Assembly: GCA_028275075.1 (NCBI GenBank)
Contig: JAQCNK010000125.1
Span: forward strand, 1 to 9,408
Length of the DNA stretch: 9,408 nt
DNA from: Haloarcula sp.
GTDB taxonomy: Archaea > Halobacteriota > Halobacteria > Halobacteriales > Haloarculaceae
Direction of reading: 5' to 3'
Below the pieces are notes generated by a model. It searched no databases, was not told the DNA's origin, and was given only the letters and a program-made list of their open reading frames with translations. Made by a program: the position numbers and the translations under genes. Shown here piece after piece: positions 1-7,384 of this stretch; the first letter of the stretch is position 1; the number at the start of each line of letters is the position of its first letter.

Positions 1-1273
1 CCTGCTCGACGACGATATAGCGGATGGAGATCTGCACGTCCTGCCCGGCCACGTCGTCGACCACGCGGTTGAGTCGGCCGGCCAACTCCGGTGGGTCCGT
101 GCCCGGCGGGATGCCGACGGTGACGACGACCTGACGCGGCTCCTGGAAGAGGACAGTGTTGGTCCGCTCGACCTCGACCTCAAGGACACGGTTTGGCTGC
201 TCGATGCTGTCGCTCACGCGCTCCTGTATCTCTGCGCTGGTTGTCGCCCGGTTGAACGAGTCCAGCGTGACACCGCCCAAGAACGCCGAGAGGACCAGAA
301 TCGAGACCACAAGGACACCGATTCGTTTGACCGTCGCCGAGCGGGCGTCGCTCTCGCGGAACCAAGACTCCGGCCGGTAGCCCTGATACCAGAGACCGAC
401 GAGGACGGCAAGGTTGATAGAGAGAATGTTCACGAGGACCAGCACGCCTGAGCCAAGGGAGACAAGCGGCTGGCCCCAGGCGATACCGATCCCGACCGTC
501 GCCGCCGGCGGGATGAGCGCAACGGCGATCATCACGCCCACCAGCGCCGTCGAGACGCCGGAGGTGAGGCTCAACACGCCCGCGGTACCGGCTCCCAGCG
601 CAACGACGAGCGAGAGGAAATCGGGCGCGACACGCTCGCGGATTTGATCGACGGTCGTCACGTCCGCTATCGGCGGGACAACGTTGGCCGTCCGCACGAT
701 GACGGCGAAGACGGTCGCGCTCGCAATAGCCAGCAGTAGGCCAAACGCCTGCAGCTTGACGCCGCGGATGAACAGCTCGTGGTCGTCGACGACGGTCCCG
801 ACGTTGGCCGTCATCGCCGGGCCGATGAGCGGCGCGATGACCATCGAGCCGACCACGACTGCCGGGGAGTTGAGCAAGAGCCCGGCCGTTGCAATCACCG
901 CGCTGACGACGGTCATAATGATATACGTCTGCAGTGATGGCGCGAGTTCCTCGGCTTTCGCGGTCAGCTCCTCGCGGGCAATACGGTCCTCGTCTTTCTC
1001 CTCGGCGTACCGCTCCTCCAGCGCGTCGAAATCGCGAGAGAGGACCGTGTTCGCCTCGGTGATGACTGTGTACGTGTCGCTGCTCAGCCCCACGTTTCGG
1101 AGTGCTTCCAGTATCGGCTCGACGGCGTTCGTCGGCAACGGAAACGAGACGACGGCCTCGGTATCCCGACCGCTTGCCTCTTCGTGGACGACGTAGTCGA
1201 TACCTTCCTCGTCAAGGACGCTCTCGACCGAATCGAGTTTGCCCTGCGGGACTGAAATCTGTACGAGCCGCAC
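1..1273 (-). CDS. DUF389 family multi-pass membrane protein (3' end outside window)
   Basis: The visible part is 424 residues read from a GTG start, with no stop before the window edge, so the C-terminus is missing. Residues 1-80 form a soluble alpha/beta-like N-terminal region (VRLVQISVP..., [10 protein letters not shown]). A charged Glu/Lys segment follows at about 84-110. Hydrophobic segments then lie near 115-135, 138-158, 175-194, 218-240, 243-263, 275-297 and 317-336. The stretch [18 protein letters not shown] (135-152) is the family hallmark, and IPPAA at 254-258 is typical of the second half. After the last helix comes a soluble, Val-rich tail. DUF389 proteins (TIGR00341-like in archaea) have no established biochemical role; a transport or envelope role is only a guess. 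The GTG at 1273 was chosen because it begins the conserved RLVQ strand and an AT-rich promoter box sits about 26 nt upstream. It diverges from engB across a 130-bp gap. Confidence 0.9.
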   Translation of the reverse strand, partial: MRLVQISVPQGKLDSVESVLDEEGIDYVVHEEASGRDTEAVVSFPLPTNAVEPILEALRNVGLSSDTYTVITEANTVLSRDFDALEERYAEEKDEDRIAREELTAKAEELAPSLQTYIIMTVVSAVIATAGLLLNSPAVVVGSMVIAPLIGPAMTANVGTVVDDHELFIRGVKLQAFGLLLAIASATVFAVIVRTANVVPPIADVTTVDQIRERVAPDFLSLVVALGAGTAGVLSLTSGVSTALVGVMIAVALIPPAATVGIGIAWGQPLVSLGSGVLVLVNILSINLAVLVGLWYQGYRPESWFRESDARSATVKRIGVLVVSILVLSAFLGGVTLDSFNRATTSAEIQERVSDSIEQPNRVLEVEVERTNTVLFQEPRQVVVTVGIPPGTDPPELAGRLNRVVDDVAGQDVQISIRYIVVEQ

Positions 1274-1295
1274 GGCTACCGGTGTGGTGCCCGCC

Positions 1296-1303
1296 GATAA
1301 AAA
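1296..1303 (-). promoter_or_regulatory. TATA-like box of the DUF389 gene
   Basis: On the minus strand this reads TTTTTATC. It is centred about 26 nt upstream of the GTG start, where a TATA box would sit for a leaderless transcript, the usual haloarchaeal arrangement. The surrounding sequence is GC-rich, so the AT run stands out. Confidence 0.55.
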
Positions 1304-1370
1304 CCCGGGTGATACTTTGGCGCCGCCGTCTGGTCGTTCGAACGTTGTACGTCGTCCAACACGAGACAGA

Positions 1371-1380
1371 CGCGCTTTTC
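1371..1380 (+). promoter_or_regulatory. Possible TATA-like box of engB
   Basis: The sequence CGCGCTTTTC has its T run centred about 26 nt before the engB ATG, which fits a leaderless start. The match to the archaeal TATA consensus is weak (four T only), so position rather than sequence is the main support. Confidence 0.35.
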
Positions 1381-1403
1381 CCCGTCGGCGGAGTAGTCGC
1401 GGT

Positions 1404-2021
1404 ATGTTCGACTCACGCCCCGACCGGAGCGCCGAGGTGGTACTGGTCGGTCGCTCCAACGTCGGCAAGTCGACGCTGATGCGGGAGCTGACCGGTCACA
1501 CCTTCGACACCGGCCAACGGCCAGGCGTCACCCGTAGCCCCAACCACTACGACTGGACCGGCCCTGACTTCGTGCTGACCGATCTGCCCGGCTTTGGCTT
1601 CATGAAAGGCGTCCCCGACGAGGTCCGCGAACAGATCAAGACCGATGTGGTCCGCTACGTTGAGGACAACGCTGAGAAGATACTGGTCGGTATCCTCGTC
1701 GTCGACGGCAAGAGCGTCATCGACATCATCGACCGCCATTCCGGCCCCGACGAAATCCCCCACGACGTGGAGATGTTCCACTTCCTGCGTGACGTAGGTG
1801 TCGAACCCGTCGTCGCTGTCAACAAGATGGATAAAGTCGACGACAAGGACGATCGTCTGAACGACCTCTGTGACCGACTCGGGCTGTATCCGCCCTGGAA
1901 GCAGTGGCAGGAGACCGTCGCCCCGATCAGTGCCAAGCGCGGGAACATATCCGCACTCACCGAAGCGGTCCGCCACCATCTGCACGAAGAAGAGCGGGAC
2001 GACCTCTTTCAGTTCTTCTGA
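1404..2021 (+). CDS. engB: EngB (YihA/YsxC) family ribosome-assembly GTPase
   Basis: A 205-residue TrmE-Era-EngA-EngB-Septin superfamily GTPase. The G motifs are complete and correctly spaced: G1 GRSNVGKS (16-23), G2 Thr43 in PGVTRSP, G3 DLPG (60-63) followed by the EngB-typical FGFMK, G4 NKMD (140-143), and G5 SAK (176-178). Bacterial EngB binds and hydrolyses GTP while helping large-subunit assembly; the archaeal protein is assumed to act similarly in the cytoplasm. The ATG at 1404 is preferred over an in-frame codon at 1239. The upstream extension would run back into the divergent DUF389 gene, and EngB proteins normally begin just before the G1 strand. Length is normal for the family. The acidic C-terminus ([12 protein letters not shown]) is haloarchaeal in style. 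The gene converges on aIF1, with a short gap holding a hairpin. Confidence 0.94.
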   Translation: MFDSRPDRSAEVVLVGRSNVGKSTLMRELTGHTFDTGQRPGVTRSPNHYDWTGPDFVLTDLPGFGFMKGVPDEVREQIKTDVVRYVEDNAEKILVGILVVDGKSVIDIIDRHSGPDEIPHDVEMFHFLRDVGVEPVVAVNKMDKVDDKDDRLNDLCDRLGLYPPWKQWQETVAPISAKRGNISALTEAVRHHLHEEERDDLFQFF

Positions 2022-2104
2022 GACCACATTTTACGGCCGGCCGAAGCAGTTCCCGGCGACCACCCGCTCGTAGACGTACACCTGAACCGGAGCGTCGTCT
2101 ACGG

Positions 2105-2135
2105 GGCCAGCAGCTTCGGTATCGGGCTGCTGGCC
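2105..2135. terminator. Hairpin between convergent engB and aIF1 genes
   Basis: GGCCAGCAGC (2105-2114) and GCTGCTGGCC (2126-2135) form a perfect 10-bp inverted repeat with an 11-nt loop. It lies midway in the convergent gap, 84 nt after the engB stop and 71 nt beyond the aIF1 stop. It could help end or stabilise both transcripts. Archaeal termination depends mainly on U-runs, and none follows directly, so the terminator label is tentative. Confidence 0.3.
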
Positions 2136-2206
2136 GTCTGCTACCGGGAAAAATCGGCGCCGATAGCACCCAGCACGTACTCTCCGTCCGAACGAACGAC
2201 GGGAAT

Positions 2207-2594
<388 letters not shown>

Positions 2595-2604
2595 TACCTA
2601 TTCG

Positions 2605-2623
2605 CCCCTTACAAGTACAGGGG
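2605..2623. promoter_or_regulatory. Candidate operator between the aIF1 TATA box and start
   Basis: CCCCT (2605-2609) and AGGGG (2619-2623) form an inverted repeat with a 9-nt spacer. It abuts the predicted TATA box on the downstream side and covers roughly -4 to -22 of the inferred transcript. A repressor bound here would block polymerase loading. The arms are only 5 bp, so chance occurrence is possible. Confidence 0.25.
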
Positions 2624-2631
2624 TAAATAAT
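2624..2631 (-). promoter_or_regulatory. TATA box of the aIF1 transcription unit
   Basis: On the minus strand this reads ATTATTTA, preceded by purine-rich GAAAG, which resembles a BRE. It lies in the most AT-rich patch of the local sequence. The expected transcription start about 26 nt downstream is near 2601, only about 7 nt before the ATG at 2594 and about 100 nt before the aIF1 GTG. Confidence 0.5.
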
Positions 2632-2701
2632 CTTTCTCCCGAACGGTGGGGTTCCTCCGTGTTGTAGCCCGGAGTCGGCACGCAGCAGAGTAGCGATACG
2701 G

Positions 2702-2737
2702 TGTCCGCCAAATTGTCGTGGCGAGAGATCGCGGACA
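2702..2737 (-). terminator. Weak hairpin after the transglutaminase gene
   Basis: TGTCCGC (2702-2708) and GCGGACA (2731-2737) can pair with a 22-nt loop, starting 8 nt beyond the stop codon of the transglutaminase gene on the minus strand. No clear U-run follows. It may mark the end of the MoxR-DUF58-transglutaminase transcript. Confidence 0.22.
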
Positions 2738-2744
2738 ACCGCAG

Positions 2745-4919
2745 TCACTCGTCCGACCGCCCGGCGACGACTGTATCGGCGATCTCGATCGCCTCCGCGG
2801 CCGCGTCGGCCGACACCGACCTGTTGTACCGGAGCCGTTCGCGCAGGCGTGCCAGCCGACGGATCTCGTCGTCGGCGTCGATGGCGTCAAGATACGCCCG
2901 GACCGTCTCGCCCGACCGGCGCTCGCGGTGGCGTTCGCCCAGCACGTACATCACCCGCTGAAACGCCGTCTCGACATCTTCGGCGGGTGTGTCCGGCGAC
3001 TGGTAGCGGAGCCATAGGCTCCGTGAGATGCGCTCCGGAACGCCGGCATGACGGAGGCCTGCCGCGGTGCCAAGGAGGGCGACCACGCCGAGTGCTGTCT
3101 GCTCACGGGAGGGAAGTTTGGGTAACTGGACCCCGCCATCGCGTTCCGTCTCCGTGGCCGTGCGCGTGGGGGTCCGCGTCGCTTCCGAGCGCGGCGTCTG
3201 GGTGGGTGGTGGGGTCGGTGTCTGGCGCTGTCCCTGGAACGGCGTCTCGGTGGCCGCGGGCGTGGATGTCGGAGTGGGGGTTGATGTCTCTTCGTTGTCG
3301 CCATCAGCCTCGTCCAGACGCTGTTGCTCGGCCGCCTGTCGGGGACCGGCCGGCGTCGGATCGAACTGCACCCAACCCCACCCCTCGACGTACATCTCGA
3401 CCCACGCGTGGGAGTGGAGCCCGCGGACCTCCCACCGGTTCGGCCCGGCCGAATCGCCCGGGGTGTAACCGACGGTCATCCGAGCGGGAATGTCCTGCGT
3501 GCGTAACATGACTGCCATCGTCGTTGCGAAGTAGGTGCAGTATCCCGCTGTCATCGCGTGGAGGAACCGATCGGCGACGTTGCGCCGGGGCTGGGACACG
3601 TCGAGCGAGTAGTCCCGATTTCGATTGAGCCACCGCTCTATGGTCAGCGCGGTCTGGTATGGTGTCTCGGCGTTCTCGGTCAGCGTCGCCGTCGTCTCGG
3701 TGACCCGGTCGGGCGTGCTATCGGGCAACTGGACGTAGCGCTCTGTCACCTCGTCGGGGTAGTCCTCGCCCGCGTCACGCAGTTCGGCCTCGCTGGCGTC
3801 GATGACGGCGCTCTCAACCCGGTAGCTGTCGCCACTCTCCAGCCCGCCTTCGGGCCGGATCCCGTCGTGTCTCGTCACCAGCACGTCGGGGCCGCCTTGG
3901 TAGCGCACCGGTTTCCACGCCGCTGGGACCGTCCCGATGGCCGATGCAACTTCAACCGTCTGGCCGACTGCTCGCGTTCTGTCGGCCGGCCCGTTCCCGA
4001 GGAACTCCCCGTCGTCGTATTCGGTCGCAGTCCCGGTCCGGACCCAGCCGTCACCGGTGTATCGGTCGTACGTGCCGACGCGCCAGTATCTGGGTTCGTC
4101 GGCCTCGATAGTGAACCGCAACGTTTTGCTCAGCGAGAGCGACCCCTGTATCGTCAGCGACTCGCCGGCGTCGACCAGGCTCCCCTCGACGGTCCCGCCC
4201 GTCCCGTCCAGCAACGAGAGTGCCGTGCCCTCGACACCGGGGACGCGCGCGATGACTGTCGGCAGGACGATGACAGCCGCGAGCCGGGTCAGCACCGACC
4301 GCCGACCAGCGTCGATGCCGGCGTCGTCTGTACGTGTCGGTGACGCTTGGGAGCCACCCGCCGTCGTCCCGCTCGCGACCGAATCGAGCCGCCCGAACCC
4401 GATGGCTGCGAGCCCGCCGACAACGCCGAGCAGCGTCGTCACGACGCCGGCGTCGGTCGTCAGGACAAAAAATGAGAGCGCGACACTGGCAACGGTAACG
4501 GCCGTCACGTACCACCGACGGAGCGCAAAGTACGTCGTCAGGAACACCGGCGCCGCCGCGAAAGAACTGACCCACAGCCGAACGTTCGTAATCTGGAGCA
4601 ATCGGCGACCGGTCAGCAGCTCGACGGTGTCGGCAAACAGCACGCCCACGGCTGGATTCGTCGTCAGGTTCGTCACGTACCACACCAGGCCGAGCCCAAA
4701 CAGGCCCGCGCCGATGAGAATAGCCAACACCGGGTGCAGCACTCGCGTCAGCAACGCCCCCAACACCAGCGCAACGGCGGCGACTACCAGGAACTGCGTC
4801 GGCGAGCCGACCACATCGATGAGGTGGTACATCGTCCGCAAGGGGGCTCCGATCGCCAGCGCAACCGCGAGCAGCGCGAGGACGCGTGGCTGGGACCACG
4901 GGAGGCGACCCCGGCTCAC
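2745..4919 (-). CDS. Membrane-anchored transglutaminase-like protein (TgpA/DUF3488-type with DUF4129-like tail)
   Basis: A 724-residue membrane protein. The N-terminus holds about six or seven hydrophobic segments between residues 13 and 225, as in DUF3488/TgpA proteins. An extracytoplasmic domain of about 230-450 precedes the transglutaminase core. That core carries the full Cys-His-Asp triad: C461 in AGYCTYFATT, H504 in HSHAWVE and D520 in QFDPTPA. A Thr/Pro-rich linker (about 545-590) follows, then a hydrophobic segment (608-622) and an Arg-rich C-terminal helical domain (about 645-700) resembling DUF4129. An intact triad suggests a working cysteine protease or transamidase outside the membrane; the substrate is unknown. 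The GTG start at 4919 overlaps the DUF58 TGA in a GTGA junction, which implies translational coupling. It is the last gene of a MoxR-DUF58-transglutaminase operon, a widespread conserved grouping. Confidence 0.93.
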   Translation of the reverse strand: MSRGRLPWSQPRVLALLAVALAIGAPLRTMYHLIDVVGSPTQFLVVAAVALVLGALLTRVLHPVLAILIGAGLFGLGLVWYVTNLTTNPAVGVLFADTVELLTGRRLLQITNVRLWVSSFAAAPVFLTTYFALRRWYVTAVTVASVALSFFVLTTDAGVVTTLLGVVGGLAAIGFGRLDSVASGTTAGGSQASPTRTDDAGIDAGRRSVLTRLAAVIVLPTVIARVPGVEGTALSLLDGTGGTVEGSLVDAGESLTIQGSLSLSKTLRFTIEADEPRYWRVGTYDRYTGDGWVRTGTATEYDDGEFLGNGPADRTRAVGQTVEVASAIGTVPAAWKPVRYQGGPDVLVTRHDGIRPEGGLESGDSYRVESAVIDASEAELRDAGEDYPDEVTERYVQLPDSTPDRVTETTATLTENAETPYQTALTIERWLNRNRDYSLDVSQPRRNVADRFLHAMTAGYCTYFATTMAVMLRTQDIPARMTVGYTPGDSAGPNRWEVRGLHSHAWVEMYVEGWGWVQFDPTPAGPRQAAEQQRLDEADGDNEETSTPTPTSTPAATETPFQGQRQTPTPPPTQTPRSEATRTPTRTATETERDGGVQLPKLPSREQTALGVVALLGTAAGLRHAGVPERISRSLWLRYQSPDTPAEDVETAFQRVMYVLGERHRERRSGETVRAYLDAIDADDEIRRLARLRERLRYNRSVSADAAAEAIEIADTVVAGRSDE

Positions 4920-5890
4920 GAGTCCACCCCCGAGAACAACGGGTTCTCGTGGCTCACAGTCAGCTCATCGAACGCCTCGGTCCGGTCGTCGACGCGCACT
5001 GTGACGCCGTCGTCGGTGGCGTTCACCAGTAGATCCGCGTCCGCCTCGCACTCGCACTGACCCGCGTCGGTACGGGCCAGCGCTTCCAGCAGCCGGCTCC
5101 GGTGGCGTTCGCCAAAGCCGGCTGGCACGCGCTGGCTGGGCGTCGACAGCTCGACGGTGAAGCCGCTCCGGAGCGCGCCGACGGCGACGGTGGCCGCGGC
5201 GGCCGCCATCGCGTCGCCGTTGCCGTCCGTCGACTGTGCGGCCACCAACAGCTCGCGGTCCCCGCTGTCGTCGTCGAACTCCGTGACCAGCAGGCCGTCG
5301 CGCTTGGCGCTCGATTTCCAGTGGATGTCCCGCAGCGAGTCGGTGGGGGTGTACTCCCGCAGCCGGTCGAACGTCTCGCGCTCCTCGGCGTCGGCTGTGA
5401 GGGTCCGAACGAACGCGTCGGCCCCGCCAAGGTGAGACACCGGCGGGAAAACCAGTACGCTGTCGGTCGCCTCGACGGTGCCGCTGGTGACCACCAGCCC
5501 GAACGTGTCGGTGAGCGTCACGTCGACCGGGCCCAGCTGGAACTCACCGCGGCGCTCGTAGGGCACGTCGAAGCTGACCGTCGACGGCAGCGAGCACCGC
5601 GCCGTTGCCGTTCCACCGATACCTTCGGCTCGCCGATCGGTGAGCCGGGCGATACCACTCCCGTCAGCGGTGAGTGTCAGCGATTGAGACTCGCCAACAA
5701 AGTCCCGGCGAAGCGGGGATCGCTCGACGCTTGGGAGTCCACGCAGAGACAGCTGGACGGCCGCGCCTACCACGGCGACAAAGAGCGGTGCGGCGATGGC
5801 GGCTACCCCCCGCTGGCCGAACTGCACACCGATGGCGGTCGCAGCGCCGGCGATAGTGAGGACGACGACGCCTCGGATCGTCGGGCGCAT
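4916..5890 (-). CDS. DUF58 domain protein, partner of the MoxR ATPase
   Basis: A 324-residue protein. Two hydrophobic N-terminal segments (about 7-22 and 28-48) would anchor it in the membrane. A beta-rich region (60-150) follows, including FDVPYERRGEFQLGPVDV, whose RRG..LGP pattern is typical of DUF58 proteins. The DUF58 signature lies at about 178-202, with LREYTPTDSLRDIHWKSSA and then LLVTEFDDD. The last 110 residues look like part of a von Willebrand A-like fold. DUF58 proteins are usual partners of MoxR ATPases and probably act as adaptors, but their biochemical role is not settled. The ATG directly follows the MoxR stop (TGA then ATG, no gap), and the 3' end overlaps the transglutaminase start by 4 nt, so all three are likely coexpressed. 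Confidence 0.93.
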   Translation of the reverse strand: MRPTIRGVVVLTIAGAATAIGVQFGQRGVAAIAAPLFVAVVGAAVQLSLRGLPSVERSPLRRDFVGESQSLTLTADGSGIARLTDRRAEGIGGTATARCSLPSTVSFDVPYERRGEFQLGPVDVTLTDTFGLVVTSGTVEATDSVLVFPPVSHLGGADAFVRTLTADAEERETFDRLREYTPTDSLRDIHWKSSAKRDGLLVTEFDDDSGDRELLVAAQSTDGNGDAMAAAAATVAVGALRSGFTVELSTPSQRVPAGFGERHRSRLLEALARTDAGQCECEADADLLVNATDDGVTVRVDDRTEAFDELTVSHENPLFSGVDS

Positions 5891-6844
5891 TCACTCGACA
5901 GCGACCCCATCGAGGGCCGCCCCAACGAGATCCTCGGCGGTCTGCTCGCTACTGTCCGTCCGGATGCGATGGGGGAGCACGACGGGGGCCTCAGCCTGGA
6001 GGTCGTCCGGAACGACGTACTCCCGCCCATTGAGGACTGCCCGAGCCTGTGCGGCCCGAAGCAGATTGATGCTTCCGCGTGGGCTCACGCCGAGGCGGGC
6101 GTGATCGCGAGTGTACGCGGCCAGCCGGGTCGCGTAGGCTCGAACCGGCTCTTCGACAGTGACCTGTGCGACTGTCTCGCGGGCCGTCTGGAGCTCCGAC
6201 AGCGTTGCGACCGGCTCGAGTGTGTCGATCGGGTGGTTCCCGACGACCGCGCCGAGCATCGCCGTCTCCTCGGCAGCGTCGGGATAGCCCAGCCGCAGTT
6301 TCGTCATGAACCGGTCGAGTTCGGCCATCGGGAGGTCGTAGGCCTTGTGCCGCTCGACGGTGTTCTGGGTGGCGATAACCGTAAACGGCTGTGGAAGCTC
6401 GCGTGTCGTCCCGTCCACCGAGACCTGGCCTTCCTCCATCGCTTCGAGCAGCGCTGACTGGGTCTTGGGCGGCGCTCGATTTATCTCGTCGCCGAGCACG
6501 ACGTTGGCAAAGACGGGGCCCGAGCGGAACTCGAACTCCCCGGTCTTCTGGTTGTAAACGTTGACGCCGGTGACATCGGTCGGGAGCAGGTCCGGGGTGA
6601 ACTGGACGCGCTTGAACGCCCCGTCGACGCTCGCGGCGACCGACCGTGCCAGCATCGTCTTGCCGACGCCGGGGACGTCCTCCAGCAGGACGTGGCCACG
6701 GCCCAACAGTGCCGTGACGATGTGTTCGATGGCCTCGTGGTGGCCGACGATCACCTCCTCGACGTTCTCGATAACCGCGGTTGCGAGGCGGCTCGCGTTC
6801 TGGATCGGGCTATCCGACTGCTGACTGGCTGTCGTCTCTGTCAT
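5891..6844 (-). CDS. MoxR-family AAA+ ATPase
   Basis: A 317-residue AAA+ ATPase of the MoxR clade. Walker A is DVPGVGKT (56-63) and Walker B is VVLGDEINRAPPKTQ (115-129), with Asp119-Glu120. A long LLEAMEEGQVSVDG insert region precedes sensor 1 at IATQN (157-161). ELDRFM (175-180) and the sensor 2 region GVSPRGSINLLRAAQA (252-267, with Arg256) follow. MoxR ATPases use ATP to remodel or help assemble partner proteins, often together with DUF58/VWA proteins as encoded next door. The start is ATG at 6844 (MTETTASQQ). The frame stays open upstream to 7189, but that extension crosses an inverted repeat and a neighbouring gene and has no family-like sequence. The segment after sensor 1 reads NTVERHKAYDLPMAELDRF, departing from the common N-P-x-E-x-x-G-T-Y-P-L-P-E-A pattern. 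Confidence 0.95.
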   Translation of the reverse strand: MTETTASQQSDSPIQNASRLATAVIENVEEVIVGHHEAIEHIVTALLGRGHVLLEDVPGVGKTMLARSVAASVDGAFKRVQFTPDLLPTDVTGVNVYNQKTGEFEFRSGPVFANVVLGDEINRAPPKTQSALLEAMEEGQVSVDGTTRELPQPFTVIATQNTVERHKAYDLPMAELDRFMTKLRLGYPDAAEETAMLGAVVGNHPIDTLEPVATLSELQTARETVAQVTVEEPVRAYATRLAAYTRDHARLGVSPRGSINLLRAAQARAVLNGREYVVPDDLQAEAPVVLPHRIRTDSSEQTAEDLVGAALDGVAVE

Positions 6845-6928
6845 TGGTAGTACTGCTGGGCGGGCCTCGGCCGGAACCGCCGACCGTTCAGGGCGCGTGG
6901 TTCCAGTTGCCAGTCTGTTCGGAGCGAG

Positions 6929-6937
6929 AATATGTAA
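6929..6937 (-). promoter_or_regulatory. Possible TATA box of the MoxR operon
   Basis: On the minus strand this reads TTACATATT within a GC-rich context. It would start transcription near 6906-6908, leaving a leader of about 60 nt. No AT-rich box exists at the leaderless position about 26 nt before the ATG. Other AT-rich stretches in the upstream inverted repeat (for example GATAAAATT at 7041-7049) are alternatives. Confidence 0.33.
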
Positions 6938-6987
6938 CTCTGCTGGAGGGGTCGTTGAAATTGCATCTCGCTCTGCCCCGCGATACG

Positions 6988-7071
6988 TATACGGGTCGAC
7001 AGAAGCCCTGATAGATATTCGCCGGGGTTTGGCGGAGGCGAATTTTATCACTCGTTCTGTCGACCCGTATA
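6988..7071. repeat. 84-bp nested inverted repeat (three symmetric arms)
   Basis: Three pairs of arms share one centre. The outer arms are a perfect 17 bp (TATACGGGTCGACAGAA at 6988-7004 and its reverse complement at 7055-7071). Next come 4-nt spacers on both sides. The middle arms are TGATA (7009-7013) and TATCA (7046-7050), followed by spacers of 3 and 2 nt. The inner arms are ATTCGCC (7017-7023) and GGCGAAT (7037-7043), around a 13-nt loop. In all 29 bp can pair. The structure begins 7 bp past the stop codon of the zinc-ribbon gene and lies 144 bp upstream of the MoxR start. As RNA it would form a long 3' hairpin; as DNA it could be a cruciform, a protein-binding site or a miniature inverted-repeat element. 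No clean target-site duplication is seen at its edges. Confidence 0.85.
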
Positions 7072-7077
7072 GATAGA

Positions 7078-7284
7078 TCAGGCCCGGTCCCAGTCCTTGC
7101 ACTCGACACAGACCAGGTCGCCCGCCTGCTGCCAGCGCCGCTCGACCGCCTCGCCACAGGTCCCACACGTGGCCGCCCCGTCGCTCCAAGCGTAGGTCGT
7201 CGTCGACGCGTCGGCATCTGCCGCCCCGGACTGCTCGCTCGACTCGCTATTGAGGAACTCGTCCAGTGATGCGTCTTCGCCCAT
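7078..7284 (-). CDS. Small acidic zinc-ribbon protein
   Basis: A 68-residue protein. The N-terminal third is acidic and low-complexity (MGEDASLDEFLNSES...). The second half is a compact zinc ribbon with two CxxC pairs, C40/C43 (ATCGTCGEAV) and C59/C62 (LVCVECKDW), 15 residues apart, and an ERRW segment between them. Such small zinc-ribbon proteins are common in haloarchaea and carry DUF names; I cannot assign a function. A role in nucleic-acid or protein binding is a guess. The start at 7284 was preferred over one 27 bp upstream because a TATA-like box lies about 27 nt before it and the conserved-looking acidic motif begins there. It is divergent from the small membrane protein gene and is followed within 7 bp by the 84-bp inverted repeat. 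Confidence 0.8.
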   Translation of the reverse strand: MGEDASLDEFLNSESSEQSGAADADASTTTYAWSDGAATCGTCGEAVERRWQQAGDLVCVECKDWDRA

Positions 7285-7308
7285 GCGCCTTGCTGGGACC
7301 GCGCGCGG

Positions 7309-7314
7309 CAAATA
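7309..7314 (-). promoter_or_regulatory. TATA-like box of the zinc-ribbon gene
   Basis: On the minus strand this reads TATTTG, inside GCTATTTGCC. It is centred about 27 nt upstream of the ATG at 7284, the position expected for a leaderless haloarchaeal transcript. This supports the shorter start. Confidence 0.5.
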
Positions 7315-7384
7315 GCTGTCTGCTCACTGCGCCGGGCGGTCAGCGAGCGCAAGCACAAAGTAGGGCCACTCCGAACAGACGGCT

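Noticed and set aside
1413..2027. 204-codon open frame on the minus strand opposite engB
   Set aside because: It is the mirror of a gene with complete GTPase motifs, has no recognisable family sequence, and is a typical antisense frame in GC-rich DNA.
3937..5004. 355-codon plus-strand frame opposite the transglutaminase gene
   Set aside because: Ser/Thr/Arg-rich low-complexity translation, antisense to a protein with a clear catalytic triad.
5102..6457. 451-codon plus-strand open frame across the DUF58 and MoxR genes
   Set aside because: It spans two well-supported genes and their junction, is rich in Arg/Gly/His, and matches no family; it is an antisense shadow.
6988..7071. CRISPR repeat or intrinsic bacterial-type terminator as the explanation of the palindrome
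   Set aside because: There is only one copy, with no regularly spaced repeats, and no T-run follows the structure on either strand.
6845..7189. N-terminal extension of the MoxR frame by 115 codons
   Set aside because: The extension crosses the 84-bp palindrome and the zinc-ribbon gene, has no MoxR-like sequence, and MTETTASQQ is a normal start for the family.
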